Shown: positions 21,171-32,829 of the stretch, one piece after another
Position numbering within the stretch: position 1 is the first letter of the stretch
Layout of the letters: each line of letters opens with the position of its first letter
From: Isoetes taiwanensis
Taxonomy: Eukaryota > Streptophyta > Lycopodiopsida > Isoetales > Isoetaceae
Direction: 5' to 3'
Assembly (NCBI GenBank): GCA_021234155.1
Contig: JAJEKV010000041.1
Coordinates: 5,696,829-5,760,828, forward strand
DNA: 64,000 nucleotides
The notes under the pieces: generated by a model
Seen by the model: only the letters and a program-made list of their open reading frames with translations
The model's database searches: none
Told to the model about the DNA's origin: nothing
Translations under genes and position numbers: made by a program

Positions 21171-22609
21171 TGGGAAATGCAGACTATAGTTGTGCTACAT
21201 GATTAAATGCAAAGGATAGGATTAGTGGTGGAAAAAGTTTTTAGTGGTACAAGAAATATTCTTACAAACTTAAAATTCTATAGGCAATTCAAAAATTGTA
21301 CAGGCAATTTCTTAGAAAATTTTTATTGTATCGAAAATTTTCCTACAAAGAACAAAACATATAGGCAATTTAATAGTTTCATTTTTTTCACCCATCTTCG
21401 TCTTCAAAATCCTCATTATCTTCCTCATGTCATCGCTGTTGTACCAAATGTAGTGAAAATGTGCCTGTAAGTAATGCTGTCAACAGGGCGCCATTGAGGA
21501 TGAAAGTCACGCCCTCCAGGCCTGTCCGGCGTACGAACATATCCGGGCTCGGTATGCTCGGTTAGTTGTGCCCCATCAGGCCTTGCATGAGCTACTGAGC
21601 ACGGCCTCTGTAGGCTTGTTGGGATCGTACCTCCAGGAGGTAATGGATACGCCGGTTCGGTTATGCCCCCCCGTCCAGGCATTAACCTCCTTTGTACTTG
21701 TGATTATGTATATAAGCGTGCGTTAAAAAAGCATCCTTATTGCTACTAAGGTTTTTCCCCCGAAAACCCTTCGGGGCGGGGGTTTTTTAATCCTGGTAGT
21801 AATATGCCTGCTGCTCTCTCTTTGTACTTGGGTCCCATAGGCCAGTTGGTCTCCGTGGACGATAAAATCATATTCTATTCTATTCTATTCTCTCTCCAAA
21901 TCTCAAGGGAGAGAGCTGCGGCCTTTTCTGATCTAATCGACATGCAGAGAGTAAATATTGGTTGCTGCTGCCGCCCAAGGCCAAGCCCTAAAGGCCGACC
22001 TCGTCCAATAATGGACGACAACAAAAAAAAAAACAATTATAACGTATTGTTTGTGTTGTTTGTCAATAAATTTTTTTGTGGTAATGGTCAATGTAATCCT
22101 CATCATATCCATGAACATGGATTGATAAATAACCGAGATCGAAGCATATAATTAGTTTTCTTATCAACTTCATGTGTCAATGGTAGTGTCAATGGGGATT
22201 TTAAAGGAGCATGGTCATCAATTTCTTCATCAATCTCGTCCTCAAAGACTTATCAACATCATCATCAGCAATTGAAATATCATCGTCATCAGCAACACCA
22301 CGATTACCATTAGAATCATTAGAGGAGTCTTCCACTTTTTCTTCCCTGGTCGGTTCACATGATTTGACGATCATATACATGTCGAGCCCTTGGTTGGCAA
22401 ATCAATTACATGTAATCCATGCACATTATATGGCATTGAAAAGTGAACTCTCTTGTTGTGAGGACCCCCGCATGTGTTAGTTAAGTATGATATAAATGCT
22501 TCGAGAGTTTGTAGATGGATGCTTCTGGTTATGACAATGAATATATTTGCTCATTATGTAATCTTAGTTCTTTCTTTGATGTTTAATAGATGATAAGATG
22601 ATAATAAGC
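21171..22609. other. Intergenic, no supported gene
   Basis: The region has AT-rich sequence (21200-21400), a GC-richer block with a TATATAAG box (21470-21800) and a strong hairpin around CCCCCGAAAACCCTTCGGGG, an ATTCT micro-repeat near 21875 and a short open stretch at 22211-22480. The 21690-21730 stretch, with a short A run, could be a LINE 3' tail. None of these supports a confident call. Confidence 0.35.
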
Positions 22610-22928
22610 ATACCAGTAGCCTATCCAGTAATAGTGTACTTTATAATTAGAACCCTTGTAGAATGTTTACATCCCATTAAACTTCATAATTAGAACCCTT
22701 ACATCCCATTAAATGTGATTTCTGTGCAAGAACCAAACTTGGAGCTAGAGTATAGTTATGACCATTATATTTGGACCAAGTCACTAGAGGAGGTCCTTAG
22801 CAATCCGAGCCTAATAACGGGATCAGTAGACAATACCTAGATAAGAACATCCGGCGAGAGATTACATGCGAGATGGAACAAAACTGTGCATAGAGGGAGA
22901 TACCATGCGAGATGTAACGGAATTGTGC

Positions 22929-22930
<2 letters not shown>

Positions 22931-22984
<54 letters not shown>

Positions 22985-22992
22985 GTAGATAG
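22931..22992. repeat. GATA microsatellite
   Basis: About 15 uninterrupted AGAT units, then one GTAG variant. The tract is absent from the matching place in unit 2 (near 27915). Confidence 0.95.
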
Positions 22993-23140
22993 TATTTTAA
23001 CGTCACGCCACTAGGCAGCATCCAACTGGACATGTGACCACACACCACACTACATTGCTTTGTTGGGCCCTACCCCCAACCACTTTACATTGCGTCTGTG
23101 GGTTTTGACACCCAACAGTTCAGAGTGCGATTCTGGGCGG

Positions 23141-23275
23141 TCCATATACATAGAGATTGGGCATGGATTTGACACCTCCTGAGGGAGATGGAACTGTCAA
23201 TATACAAACCAAATAGTGTAGAGGAGAGTGGACAACCTTGACATAACCCCACATTGTGGTTGACGAGGTTATCTT
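23141..23275 (-). pseudogene. LINE RT fragment (unit 1)
   Basis: On the minus strand the peptide VGLCQGCPLSSTLFGLYID is a clear match to the non-LTR RT block Q-G-C-P-L-S-P-x-L-F. It is a short relic. Confidence 0.7.
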
Positions 23276-24350
23276 ATGTATAGGTAAGAAGGATGTATTT
23301 GTATAGGTTTATGTTGCAATAGGAAAATATATATAAGATAAAATATGGATAAAAAATTTTCCTACAGATTTTTGTATGCGCCGACAATTTTCCTATCAAA
23401 ACCCAACTGTCCCAGCTAATTTTCTGTTGATCTTGGAATGCACCGACATGTTATAGGATTAGTTCCTACAAAAGTTTCTTTGTACCGGCAAAACCAAAAT
23501 TTGTACTGGCAAAATTGGCATGCCTAGAACTTTCCCCATCACTGAATAGGATGTTTTGGCTTAAATAAATCATCTCATAAGTGACCCATCTTTATTGTTA
23601 TGACAATTACAGCTCTACGAGATCTGCCATATATTCAAGTAATTTTTTATATGCTTTTTGCCTATAGGAAATGCAGGAACTACTTGATTACATGATTAAA
23701 TGCAAAGAATAGGATGTTGCTGGCTTGAATAAACCATCTCATATGTGACCCATTTTATTGTGATGACGTACTAATACATTACATGTTTTTTTATGATAAC
23801 AAATTAGTTGAAGCATCAACTTGCAGCACCAATACCTTATTGGCCATCAAAAGAAGGAGCATGCCTTAGTTTCATGCTTTATTGTGAGTTTCACGCTTTC
23901 TCTACTGAGTTAAATCGGCATACTTACTACATTAGAAAGCATTTACAGAACTGCAGAGGCTTTATTCAAGTAAGCTTATTGTAGAAAATAGTTTATTAAA
24001 AAAGGGGAGGGTGGTTCTGAGTTAAAGCGGCTTCTAGAAGATTGTCTAAGGAGACACAAAAAGGAGGTTTTCTTATAGGCTTTCTGTTTGTACTTCATCT
24101 CTCATGTTGCCTTCTGGAGAGATGATATCATTAGCTATGGCTCATTAAAAGTTTGGTATACATGTTCGTTTTTGAAAAGACATGCATGCACGTTTTTATG
24201 AACATCTTCCCAATGGAAATAATAGAATATGCATGTTCCATAAGATATGTGACGAGCTGCTTATTCGTTTTATTTGCCTAATCATTTCCTTGGTGCAGTT
24301 TTGAATGTTTGCATACACATGTTTCCAACTTTTATCCAACATATCAATAT

Positions 24351-24473
24351 GTAGCAAAATAACAGGGGGTTCCAGGGGGATCTGATATGGATGTAACAAA
24401 AACAATTCCTGAAACCATAGACCATATATCCCTAAAATAATTGAATGTGTTGTTATATAAAAAAAAAAAAACA
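24351..24473 (+). repeat. SINE 3' tail with poly(A)
   Basis: This stretch is a diverged reverse complement of 32447-32527 (the 3' part of a full SINE on the minus strand) and ends in about 12 A residues. It looks like the 5'-truncated remainder of a separate SINE copy. A duplicate lies at 29136-29258. Confidence 0.55.
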
Positions 24474-24500
24474 TAGATTCAAAATAAAAAATAATTATAT

Positions 24501-24787
24501 TAGCTCACTAGATATATTGGTTAAAGTAGTCTTACTAGGACATTGCGTTATTTTGATAGCGGTTCGAGCCCCTGTACTTCATATTCTAAAATCTTAGGCA
24601 AAGCTGTATAGAAGTTCGATATTCCCTCAAAATCTTAGGCGAAATTATATTTCATATTTCAAAATCATAGGCGCCTCCAATCGTAATGACTATAAGCGAA
24701 ACGAGAGGTGCCCAAAGACCCCAACATACGATTTGGGTCGTAGGATCGACGAATCCGATGACTGTGGTAGTGCAGGGTGCACCTCGT
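24501..24787 (+). repeat. tRNA-derived SINE (unit 1)
   Basis: A tRNA-like head has an A box (TAGCTCACTAGATATATTGG) and a B box (GGTTCGAGCC, 24561-24570). It is followed by a body that ends near GGTGCACCTCGTTT. The head does not fold into an obvious complete tRNA, and the body recurs at 29285-29572 and inverted at 32430-32816. Confidence 0.65.
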
Positions 24788-25403
24788 TTATAATATATAT
24801 CTCTTATAACAATATTGATTTCTTTAATGGAAAGCATCTGGAACTTAGCTTGTTGGAGAAGATTAACTGCAGCACATACTATAAAATATTTTACAATTTT
24901 GTAACATATTTGAATAATTTATCTTTGTTGTTGTAATGACCTCCAAAATAAATGTACTCGAGTCTCGTACTTAAACGCTACATATATTTATTATTCTGGC
25001 AAAATAAAAAAAAATTATCTTGCAGATAGGTGCTAGGATTCAAATATGCAATAAAAATTGCTGCATCCATGACTGAGTTCCTTAATAACCTTTCAAGATG
25101 GAAATATCCTATAGGCACCTTTTCGATGTACTTTTGGAAAAACCTTTTAGCAATAATGTTGGAAGCTCTTCTAATATGAAATTAAGGCCTTTTGGAAGCT
25201 CTTTTAAAGAAGTAAAGTCTAGCCACATATTCTATGATTTCAACATTTGGAAAGCATTTGAAATGTAAACTAATCTTCACATTTTTAAATGACTAAATCC
25301 GAAGCCTTTTCGCAAGAATAAGAGTCCAGGGAATGTAAACTTCTTCCAGTGGGGTATTGTAGCGATGCCAATGCTGTGGTGGCACACGGTAAGATTACTT
25401 GGT

Positions 25404-25691
25404 TCAATCCTCGTATGAAGAGGCGGATAGCATTGAGTACGTATGTTTCCCAGTTCCCGCTTTTCCATAAATGAAGATTAGGGCTAGGCAATTCTTGTTG
25501 TTGATAAGTTCGCATATGTAGGTGTAGATTGAGGATTGGTTTTTCTTCATGGTCTGTAACATATTTGAGCTCTTTGTAAGGTATTCTTCATGCTCGGGGA
25601 ACTTATTGAGTTTGTTTTGTATTTCTTTAGATGGGATATTGTGCATAGGCAGGCCAAAAGCTCCAGTGTCAGTTCCACTATTGTTGGTCAT
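25404..25691 (-). pseudogene. Helitron helicase N-terminal fragment (unit 1)
   Basis: This piece comes from the Pif1-like helicase that Helitrons use for rolling-circle transposition. The Walker A-like motif reads IYGKAGTGKHTYS, with His in place of the usual Thr or Ser. Upstream on the same strand are Rep-domain pieces. The frame stops soon after the motif, so the helicase is truncated. Confidence 0.6.
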
Positions 25692-26012
25692 GGCTCTTGA
25701 GTTCCCCCCAAGATCGTGCGGCCTTGTGGAGCAGGATGAATCTCAGGTAGAATGGCTCTCCAACCTTTGGAAGTAGTAGCCATATTCTACAGATTAGTTG
25801 TCCTCTCGTTCTCTCATGGATGATATTCTGGGTTATGCCTGCTCAGAATGTTGTTCTAGATAATCGATTGGCTTGAGGACAATGCTTGGTTTGCATGTAG
25901 TAAAGGTGTATTGCTTATTGTATTCGATGTAGGAAACATGATCTAATTTTGGATCAAGAATCGTAGAAAGTATCTGTCTAATAAAGAGATTTTAGGGTTT
26001 GTGAATGCATTT

Positions 26013-26381
26013 TTAAAATAATATCTGTTGTGTCCTTCTAAATATAGGGGAAGATATTTTACAGAGGGATGTTTTTTCTGTCATGTGGTAGGACATGATT
26101 CTCCATGTGGCCTCCATGGATGATAGATATCGTGCGGAGATATAGTCCTGGATTTCATTCTTCGTGTGAATTTGGTCACTGTTGTTTGCTGTGGTAGATT
26201 GGTTTGGAATATTTATGGTCGGCGTTTGTTTGGCCGGGTCAATGTGGAAGCGAGCCATATCAAAGGTTTTGTATATGTAGCCGTAAAGGTATGCAAGTAT
26301 ATGTACAATTGATGCAACATCCACGTAAACATGGCAATCCATTTCTCTCAATAGGAATGGAATGTATGGAACAACATTCAC
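26013..26381 (-). pseudogene. Helitron Rep fragment, C-terminal part (unit 1, copy a)
   Basis: The peptide contains HVYVDVAS, AYLYGYIYK, then EIQDYISARYLSSMEATWRI. The last block matches the conserved Helitron segment D-E-I-x-x-Y-x-x-x-R-Y-x-S-x-x-E-A-x-W-R. A tyrosine pair near YLYGYIYK falls where the catalytic tyrosines lie. The frame is broken after about 120 residues. Confidence 0.7.
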
Positions 26382-26426
26382 ATCGCTTCCGTTAAATTAA
26401 ATGCGTACTATACATACCCCTTTTCA

Positions 26427-26753
26427 TCAATTGTATGTTGTTAGGTTCAATGGTTTCAGATATTTGTAGCAACATATATTGTTTTCTTTGAGGAAACATT
26501 TTGTGTGTCTATAGATCATGTACTTCTCGACTTGTGCTCTCAGTATGGGTTCTTCTGGTAGCTTTGCAGAGATTAGATTATCGATCATGTCTATCGGGAT
26601 CTCATGCTCTGTCTTTATGATGATGTGTCCATCGGGTAATCCACGCTTTTGAAATTCGATAACGTGCATCTCTCGTTTCGATCCAACGGTCTGGGGATGT
26701 GGTGCATGCCCCCATGCATGTCCATGCATGCCCCCATCAAATCTGATGGCCAT
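26427..26753 (-). pseudogene. Helitron-like N domain with a damaged HUH motif (unit 1)
   Basis: VIEFQKRGLPDGHIIIKTE aligns with the Helitron Rep motif E-x-Q-K-R-G-L-P-H-A-H. The metal-binding HUH pair is reduced to Asp-Gly-His (residues 41-43), so the nicking site is lost. The following LISAKLP and VEKYMIYRHTKC segments also fit the family. Confidence 0.75.
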
Positions 26754-27032
26754 AATTGCGCCACCTCAAAATTTAAAGGGCCAGGATTTATGTCTATATA
26801 CCAAAAAATGATGGAGTTTGAAGACATGAGATTGTCTCTTCCATTACTGCTATGGCTTCAATTGCTGGTGCAATTAGTCCCATGGTTGAGCGGTTTTCTG
26901 ATATGTTTTGTACTGTTGTTAGTCATGGCTCTTGAGATCGTCCAAGATTGTGCGGCCTTGTGGAACAGGATGAGTCTTAGGTAGAATGGCTCTCCAAATT
27001 GGAAGTAGTATCCATATTCTACAGATTAGTTG

Positions 27033-27581
27033 TCATCTCGTTCTCTCATGGATGATATTCTGGGTTATGCCTGCACATTGTTGTTCTAAATAATCGGTTG
27101 GCTTGAGGATAATGCTTGGTTTGTATGTAGTAAAGGTGTATTGTTCATTGTATTCAATGTAGGTAACGTGATCAAATTTTGGATCAAGCAGTCGTAGGAA
27201 GTATCTGTCTAATAGGGAGATCCCGAGGTTTGTGAATGCATTTCTAAAACAATGTCTGTTGTGTCCTTCTAAATGTAGGGGAAGACATTTTACAGAGGTA
27301 TGCTTTTCTCTCATGTGGTAGGACACGATTCTCCATGTGGCTTCCATGGATGATAGATACCGTGCGGAGATATAGTCCTGGATTTCATTCTTGGTGTGAT
27401 TTTGGTCACTGTTGTTTGCTGTGGTAGAATGGTTTGGAATATTTATGGTCGGCGTTTGTTTGGCCGGGTCAGTGTGGAAGCGAGCCATATCAAAGCCTTT
27501 GTATATGTCGCCATAAATGTATGCAAATATATGTACAGTTGATGCAACGTCCACGTAAACATGGCAATCTATTTCTCTCAA
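27033..27581 (-). pseudogene. Helitron Rep fragment, C-terminal part (unit 1, copy b)
   Basis: This is a longer second copy of the segment at 26013-26381, with EIQDYISARYLSSMEATWRI then LPLHLEGHNRH, matching the Helitron H-L-P-x-H-L region. It duplicates about 0.7 kb of the same Helitron in the same orientation. The right end is cut by the tandem-duplication junction. Confidence 0.75.
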
Positions 27582-27920
27582 TATGAATGGAATACCAGTA
27601 GCCTATCCAGTAATAGTGTACTTTATAATTAGAACCCTTGTAGAATGTTTACATCCCATTAAACTTCATAATTAGAACCCTTACATCCCATTAAATGTGA
27701 TTTCTGTGCAAGAACCAAACTTGGAGCTAGAGTATAGTTATGACCATTATATTTGGACCAAGTCACTAGAGGAGGTCCTTAGCAATCCGAGCCTAATAAC
27801 GGGATCGGTAGACAATACCTAGATAAGAACATCCGGCGAGAGATTACATGCGAGATGGAACAAAACTGTGCATAGAGGGAGATACCATGCGAGATGTAAC
27901 GGAATTGTGCATAGAGAGAG

Positions 27921-28055
27921 TCCATATACATAGAGATTGGGCATGGATTTGACACCTCCTGAGGGAGATAGAACTGTCAATATACAAACCAAATAGTGTA
28001 GAGGAGAGTGGACAACCTTGACATAACCCCACATTGTGGTTGACGAGGTTATCTT
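27921..28055 (-). pseudogene. LINE RT fragment (unit 2)
   Basis: This is the duplicate of the relic at 23141-23275, with the same QGCPLSSTLFGLYID motif, in the second tandem unit. Confidence 0.7.
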
Positions 28056-29284
28056 ATGTATAGGTAAGAAGGATGTATTTGTATAGGTTTATGTTGCAAT
28101 AGGAAAATATATATAAGATAAAATATGGATAAAAAATTTTCCTACAGATTTTTGTATGCGCCGACAATTTTCCTATCAAAACCCAACTGTCCCAGCTAAT
28201 TTTCTGTTGATCTTGGAATGCACCGACATGTTATAGGATTAGTTCCTACAAAAGTTTCTTTGTACCGGCAAAACCAAAATTTGTACTGGCAAAATTGGCA
28301 TGCCTAGAACTTTCCCCATCACTGAATAGGATGTTTTGGCTTAAATAAATCATCTCATAAGTGACCCATCTTTATTGTTATGACAATTACAGCTCTACGA
28401 GATCTGCCATATATTCATGTAATTTTTTATATGCTTTTTGCCTATAGGAAATGCAGGAACTACTTGATTACATGATTAAATGCAAAGAATAGGATGTTGC
28501 TGGCTTAAATAAACCATCTCATATGTGACCCATTTTATTGTGATGACGTACTAATACATTACATGTTTTTTTATGATAACAAATTAGTTGAAGCATCAAC
28601 TTGCAGCACCAATACCTTATTGGCCATCAAAAGAAGGAGCATGCCTTAGTTTCATGCTTTATTGTGAGTTTCACGCTTTCTCTACTGAGTTAAATCGGCA
28701 TACTTACTACATTAGAAAGCATTTACAGAACTGCAGAGGCTTTATTCAAGTAAGCTTATTGTAGAAAATAGTTTATTAAAAAAAGGGGGGGGGGGTGGTT
28801 CCTGAGTTAAAGCGGCTTCTAGAAGATTGTCTAAGGAGACACAAAAAGGAGGTTTTCTTATAGGCTTTCTGTTTGTACTTCATCTCTCATGTTGCCTTCT
28901 GGAGAGATGATATCATTAGCTATGGCTCATTAAAAGTTTGGTATACATGTTCGTTTTTGAAAAGACATGCATGCACGTTTTTATGAACATCTTCCCAATG
29001 GAAATAATAGAATATGCATGTTCCATAAGATATGTGACGAGCTGCTTATTCGTTTTATTTGCCTAATCATTTCCTTGGTGCAGTTTTGAATGTTTGCATA
29101 CACATGTTTCCAACTTTTGTCCAACATATCAATATGTAGCAAAATAACAGGGGGTTCCAAGGGGATCTGATATGGATGTAACAAAAACAATTCCTGAAAC
29201 CATAGACCATATATCCCTAAAATAATTGAATGTGTTGTTATAAAAAAAAAAAAAACATAGATTCAAAATAAAAAATAATTATAT

Positions 29285-29572
29285 TAGCTCACTAGATATA
29301 TTGGTTAAAGTAGTCTTACTAGGACATTGCGTTATTTTGATAGCGGTTCGAGCCCCTGTACTTCATATTCTAAAATCTTAGGCAAAGCTGTATAGAAGTT
29401 CGATATTCCCTCAAAATCTTAGGCGAAATTATATTTCATATTTCAAAATCATAGGCGCCTCCAATCGTAATGACTATAAGTTTTAAACGAGAGGTGCCCA
29501 AAGACCCCAAACATACGATTTGGGTCGTAGGATCGACGAATCCGATGACTGTGGTAGTGCAGGGTGCACCTC
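29285..29572 (+). repeat. tRNA-derived SINE (unit 2)
   Basis: Duplicate of the SINE at 24501-24787 within the second tandem unit. Near 29480 the sequence differs by a few bases. Confidence 0.65.
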
Positions 29573-30189
29573 GTTTATAATATATATCTCTTATAACAAT
29601 ATTGATTTCTTTAATGGAAAGCATCTGGAACTTAGCTTGTTGGAGAAGATTAACTGCAGCACATACTATAAAATATTTTACAATTTTGTAACATATTTGA
29701 ATAATTTATCTTTGTTGTTGTAATGACCTCCAAAATAAATGTACTCGAGTCTCGTACTTAAACGCTACATATATTTATTATTCTGGCAAAATAAAAAAAA
29801 AATTATCTTGCAGATAGGTGCTAGGATTCAAATATGCAATAAAAATTGCTGCATCCATGACTGAGTTCCTTAATAACCTTTCAAGATGGAAATATCCTAT
29901 AGGCACCTTTTCGATGTACTTTTGGAAAAACCTTTTAGCAATAATGTTGGAAGCTCTTCTAATATGAAATTAAGGCCTTTTGGAAGCTCTTTTAAAGAAG
30001 TAAAGTCTAGCCACATATTCTATGATTTCAACATTTTGAAAGCATTTGAAATGTAAACTAATCTTCACATTTTTAAATGACTAAATCCGAAGCCTTTTCG
30101 CAAGAATAAGAGTCCGGGAATGTAAACTTCTTCGGTGGGGTATTGTAGCGATGCCAATGCTGTGGTGGCACACGGTAAGATTACTTGGT

Positions 30190-30477
30190 TCAATCCTCGT
30201 ATGAAGAGGCGGATAGCATTGAGTACGTATGTTTCCCAGTTCCCGCTTTTCCATAAATGAAGATTAGGGCTAGGCAATTCTTGTTGTTGATAAGTTCGCA
30301 TATGTAGGTGTAGATTGAGGATTGGTTTTTCTTCATGGTCTGTAACATATTTGAGCTCTTTGTAAGGTATTCTTCATGCTCGGGGAACTTATTGAGTTTG
30401 TTTTGTATTTCTTTAGATGGGATATTGTGCATAGGCAGGCCAAAAGCTCCAGTGTCAGTTCCACTATTGTTGGTCAT
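30190..30477 (-). pseudogene. Helitron helicase N-terminal fragment (unit 2)
   Basis: Duplicate of 25404-25691 with the same peptide, including the GKAGTGKH Walker A-like motif. Confidence 0.6.
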
Positions 30478-30796
30478 GGCTCTTGAGTTCCCCCCAAGAT
30501 CGTGCGGCCTTGTGGAGCAGGATGAATCTCAGGTAGAATGGCTCTCCAACCTTTGGAAGTAGTAGCCATATTCTACAGATTAGTTGTCCTCTCGTTCTCT
30601 CATGGATGATATTCTGGGTTATGCCTGCAGAATGTTGTTCTAGATAATCGATTGGCTTGAGGACAATGCTTGGTTTGCATGTAGTAAAGGTGTATTGCTT
30701 ATTGTATTCGATGTAGGAAACATGATCTAATTTTGGATCAAGAATCGTAGAAAGTATCTGTCTAATAAAGAGATTTTAGGGTTTGTGAATGCATTT

Positions 30797-31165
30797 TTAA
30801 AATAATATCTGTTGTGTCCTTCTAAATATAGGGGAAGATATTTTACAGAGGGATGTTTTTTCTGTCATGTGGTAGGACATGATTCTCCATGTGGCCTCCA
30901 TGGATGATAGATATCGTGCGGAGATATAGTCCTGGATTTCATTCTTCGTGTGAATTTGGTCACTGTTGTTTGCTGTGGTAGATTGGTTTGGAATATTTAT
31001 GGTCGGCGTTTGTTTGGCCGGGTCAATGTGGAAGCGAGCCATATCAAAGGTTTTGTATATGTAGCCGTAAAGGTATGCAAGTATATGTACAATTGATGCA
31101 ACATCCACGTAAACATGGCAATCCATTTCTCTCAATAGGAATGGAATGTATGGAACAACATTCAC
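30797..31165 (-). pseudogene. Helitron Rep fragment (unit 2, copy a)
   Basis: Duplicate of 26013-26381 with an identical predicted peptide. Sequence to its right at 31166-31200 keeps a short stretch that unit 1 has partly lost. Confidence 0.7.
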
Positions 31166-31208
31166 ATCTGCTTCCGTTCGTCGTTTGTACTATACATACC
31201 CCTTTTCA

Positions 31209-31535
31209 TCAATTGTATGTTGTTGGGTTCAATGGTTTCAGATATTTGTAGCAACATATATTGTTTTCTTTGAGGAAACATTTTGTGTGTCTATAGATCA
31301 TGTACTTCTCGACTTGTGCTCTCAGTATGGGTTCTTCTGGTAGCTTTGCAGAGATTAGATTATCGATCATGTCTATCGGGATCTCATGCTCTGTCTTTAT
31401 GATGATGTGTCCATCGGGTAATCCACGCTTTTGAAATTCGATAACGTGCATCTCTCGTTTCGATCCAACGGTCTGGGGATGTGGTGCATGCCCCCATGCA
31501 TGTCCATGCATGCCCCCATCAAATCTGATGGCCAT
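31209..31535 (-). pseudogene. Helitron-like N domain (unit 2)
   Basis: Duplicate of 26427-26753, with the same loss of the first HUH histidine and one residue change near the C-terminus. Confidence 0.75.
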
Positions 31536-31814
31536 AATTGCGCCACCTCAAAATTTAAAGGGCCAGGATTTATGTCTATATACAAAAAAATGATGGAGTT
31601 TGAAGACATGAGATTGTCTCTTCCATTACTGCTATGGCTTCAATTGCTGGTGCAATTAGTCCCATGGTTGAGCGGTTTTCTGATATGTTTTGTACTGTTG
31701 TTAGTCATGGCTCTTGAGATCCTCCAAGATTGTGCGGCCTTGTGGAACAGGATGAGTCTTAGGTAGAATGGCTCTCCAAATTGGAAGTAGTATCCATATT
31801 CTACAGATTAGTTG

Positions 31815-32387
31815 TCATCTCATTCTCTCATGGATGATATTCTGGGTTATGCCTGCACATTGTTGTTCTAAATAATCGGTTGGCTTGAGGATAATGCTTG
31901 GTTTGTATGTAGTAAAGGTGTATTGTTCATTGTATTCAATGTCGTGATCAAATTTTGGATCAAGCAGTCGTAGGAAGTATCTGTCTAATAGGGAGATCCC
32001 GAGGTTTGTGAATGCATTTCTAAAACAATGTCTGTTGTGTCCTTCTAAATGTAGGGGAAGACATTTTACAGAGGTATGCTTTTCTCTCATGTGGTAGGAC
32101 ACGATTCTCCATGTGGCTTCCATGGATGATAGATACCGTGCGGAGATATAGTCCTGGATTTCATTCTTGGTGTGATTTTGGTCACTGTTGTTTGCTGTGG
32201 TAGAATGGTTTGGAATATTTATGGTCGGCGTTTGTTTGGCCGGGTCAGTGTGGAAGCGAGCCATATCAAAGCCTTTGTATATGTCGCCATAAATGTATGC
32301 AAATATATGTACAGTTGATGCAACGTCCACGTAAACATGGCAATCTATTTCTCTCAATATGAATGGAATATATGGAACAACATTCAC
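31815..32387 (-). pseudogene. Helitron Rep fragment (unit 2, copy b)
   Basis: This counterpart of 27033-27581 keeps its original right flank. It therefore starts a little further upstream (MNVVPYIPFILREIDC), like copy a. A few bases missing near 31945 remove a few residues without changing the frame. The SINE at 32430-32816 lies just beyond. Confidence 0.75.
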
Positions 32388-32429
32388 ATCTGCTTCCGTT
32401 CGTCGGCTGTACTGTACATACCCCTTTTC

Positions 32430-32816
32430 ATCAATGTATTTGTTTTAGGGATTCATGGTCTATGATTTCGAGAATTGTAATTTCTACACCCATATCAAAT
32501 CCCCTTGGAATCCCCTGTTATTGTGCTATAACGAGGTGCACCGTGGATACCACAGTCGTCGAAACCGTTGATCCTATGGCCCAGTATGTTGGGGCTTCCG
32601 GGCACCTCTCATTTCGCTTATGCTTATTTATGATTGAGGCCGCCTATGACTTTGAAATATAAAATACGAGTTCGCCTAAGGTTTTGAGGGGGCATCGAGT
32701 CTCTATACAGTTTTGCCTAAGGTTTTAGAATATGAATTATGGAGATTCGAACCTCTGCCAAAATAACTCAATATCCTAATAAAACTACTTTAACCAATAT
32801 ACCCAATAAGCTAACA
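32430..32816 (-). repeat. tRNA-derived SINE, longest copy
   Basis: On the minus strand an A-box-like head starts near 32815 and the B box GAGGTTCGAATCTCC is at 32741-32755. The body matches the copies at 24501 and 29285, and the tail matches 24351-24473. It lies directly to the right of the Helitron remnant and appears to have inserted into it. Confidence 0.6.
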
Positions 32817-32829
32817 TGATACTTTTCTA

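Larger units (their letters stand above)
22610..27591. repeat. Tandem duplication, unit 1 (~4.98 kb)
   Basis: This block repeats immediately downstream at 27592-32369 with only scattered differences. The largest is about 200 bases around the GATA microsatellite, present only in unit 1. The unit contains LINE RT scraps, a SINE and Helitron Rep/helicase remnants. Confidence 0.9.
27592..32369. repeat. Tandem duplication, unit 2 (~4.78 kb)
   Basis: This second copy of 22610-27591 begins at ATACCAGTAGCC. Its right end (GAATGGAATA) runs on into the natural continuation of the Helitron remnant, so unit 2 shows the original right flank and unit 1 the original left flank. The bases ATA are shared by both parents at the junction. 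Confidence 0.9.

Noticed and set aside
21425-21682. Proline-rich frame on the minus strand
   Set aside because: It lies in a GC-richer block with no homology that I recognise and no start or splice context. Chance is more likely.
22797-23048. Open frame with a YLSI repeat on the minus strand
   Set aside because: It is a translation of the GATA microsatellite and has no gene-like context.
24501-24575. Functional tRNA gene
   Set aside because: A and B boxes are present, but acceptor and anticodon stems do not pair convincingly and the segment recurs as part of a longer repeat.
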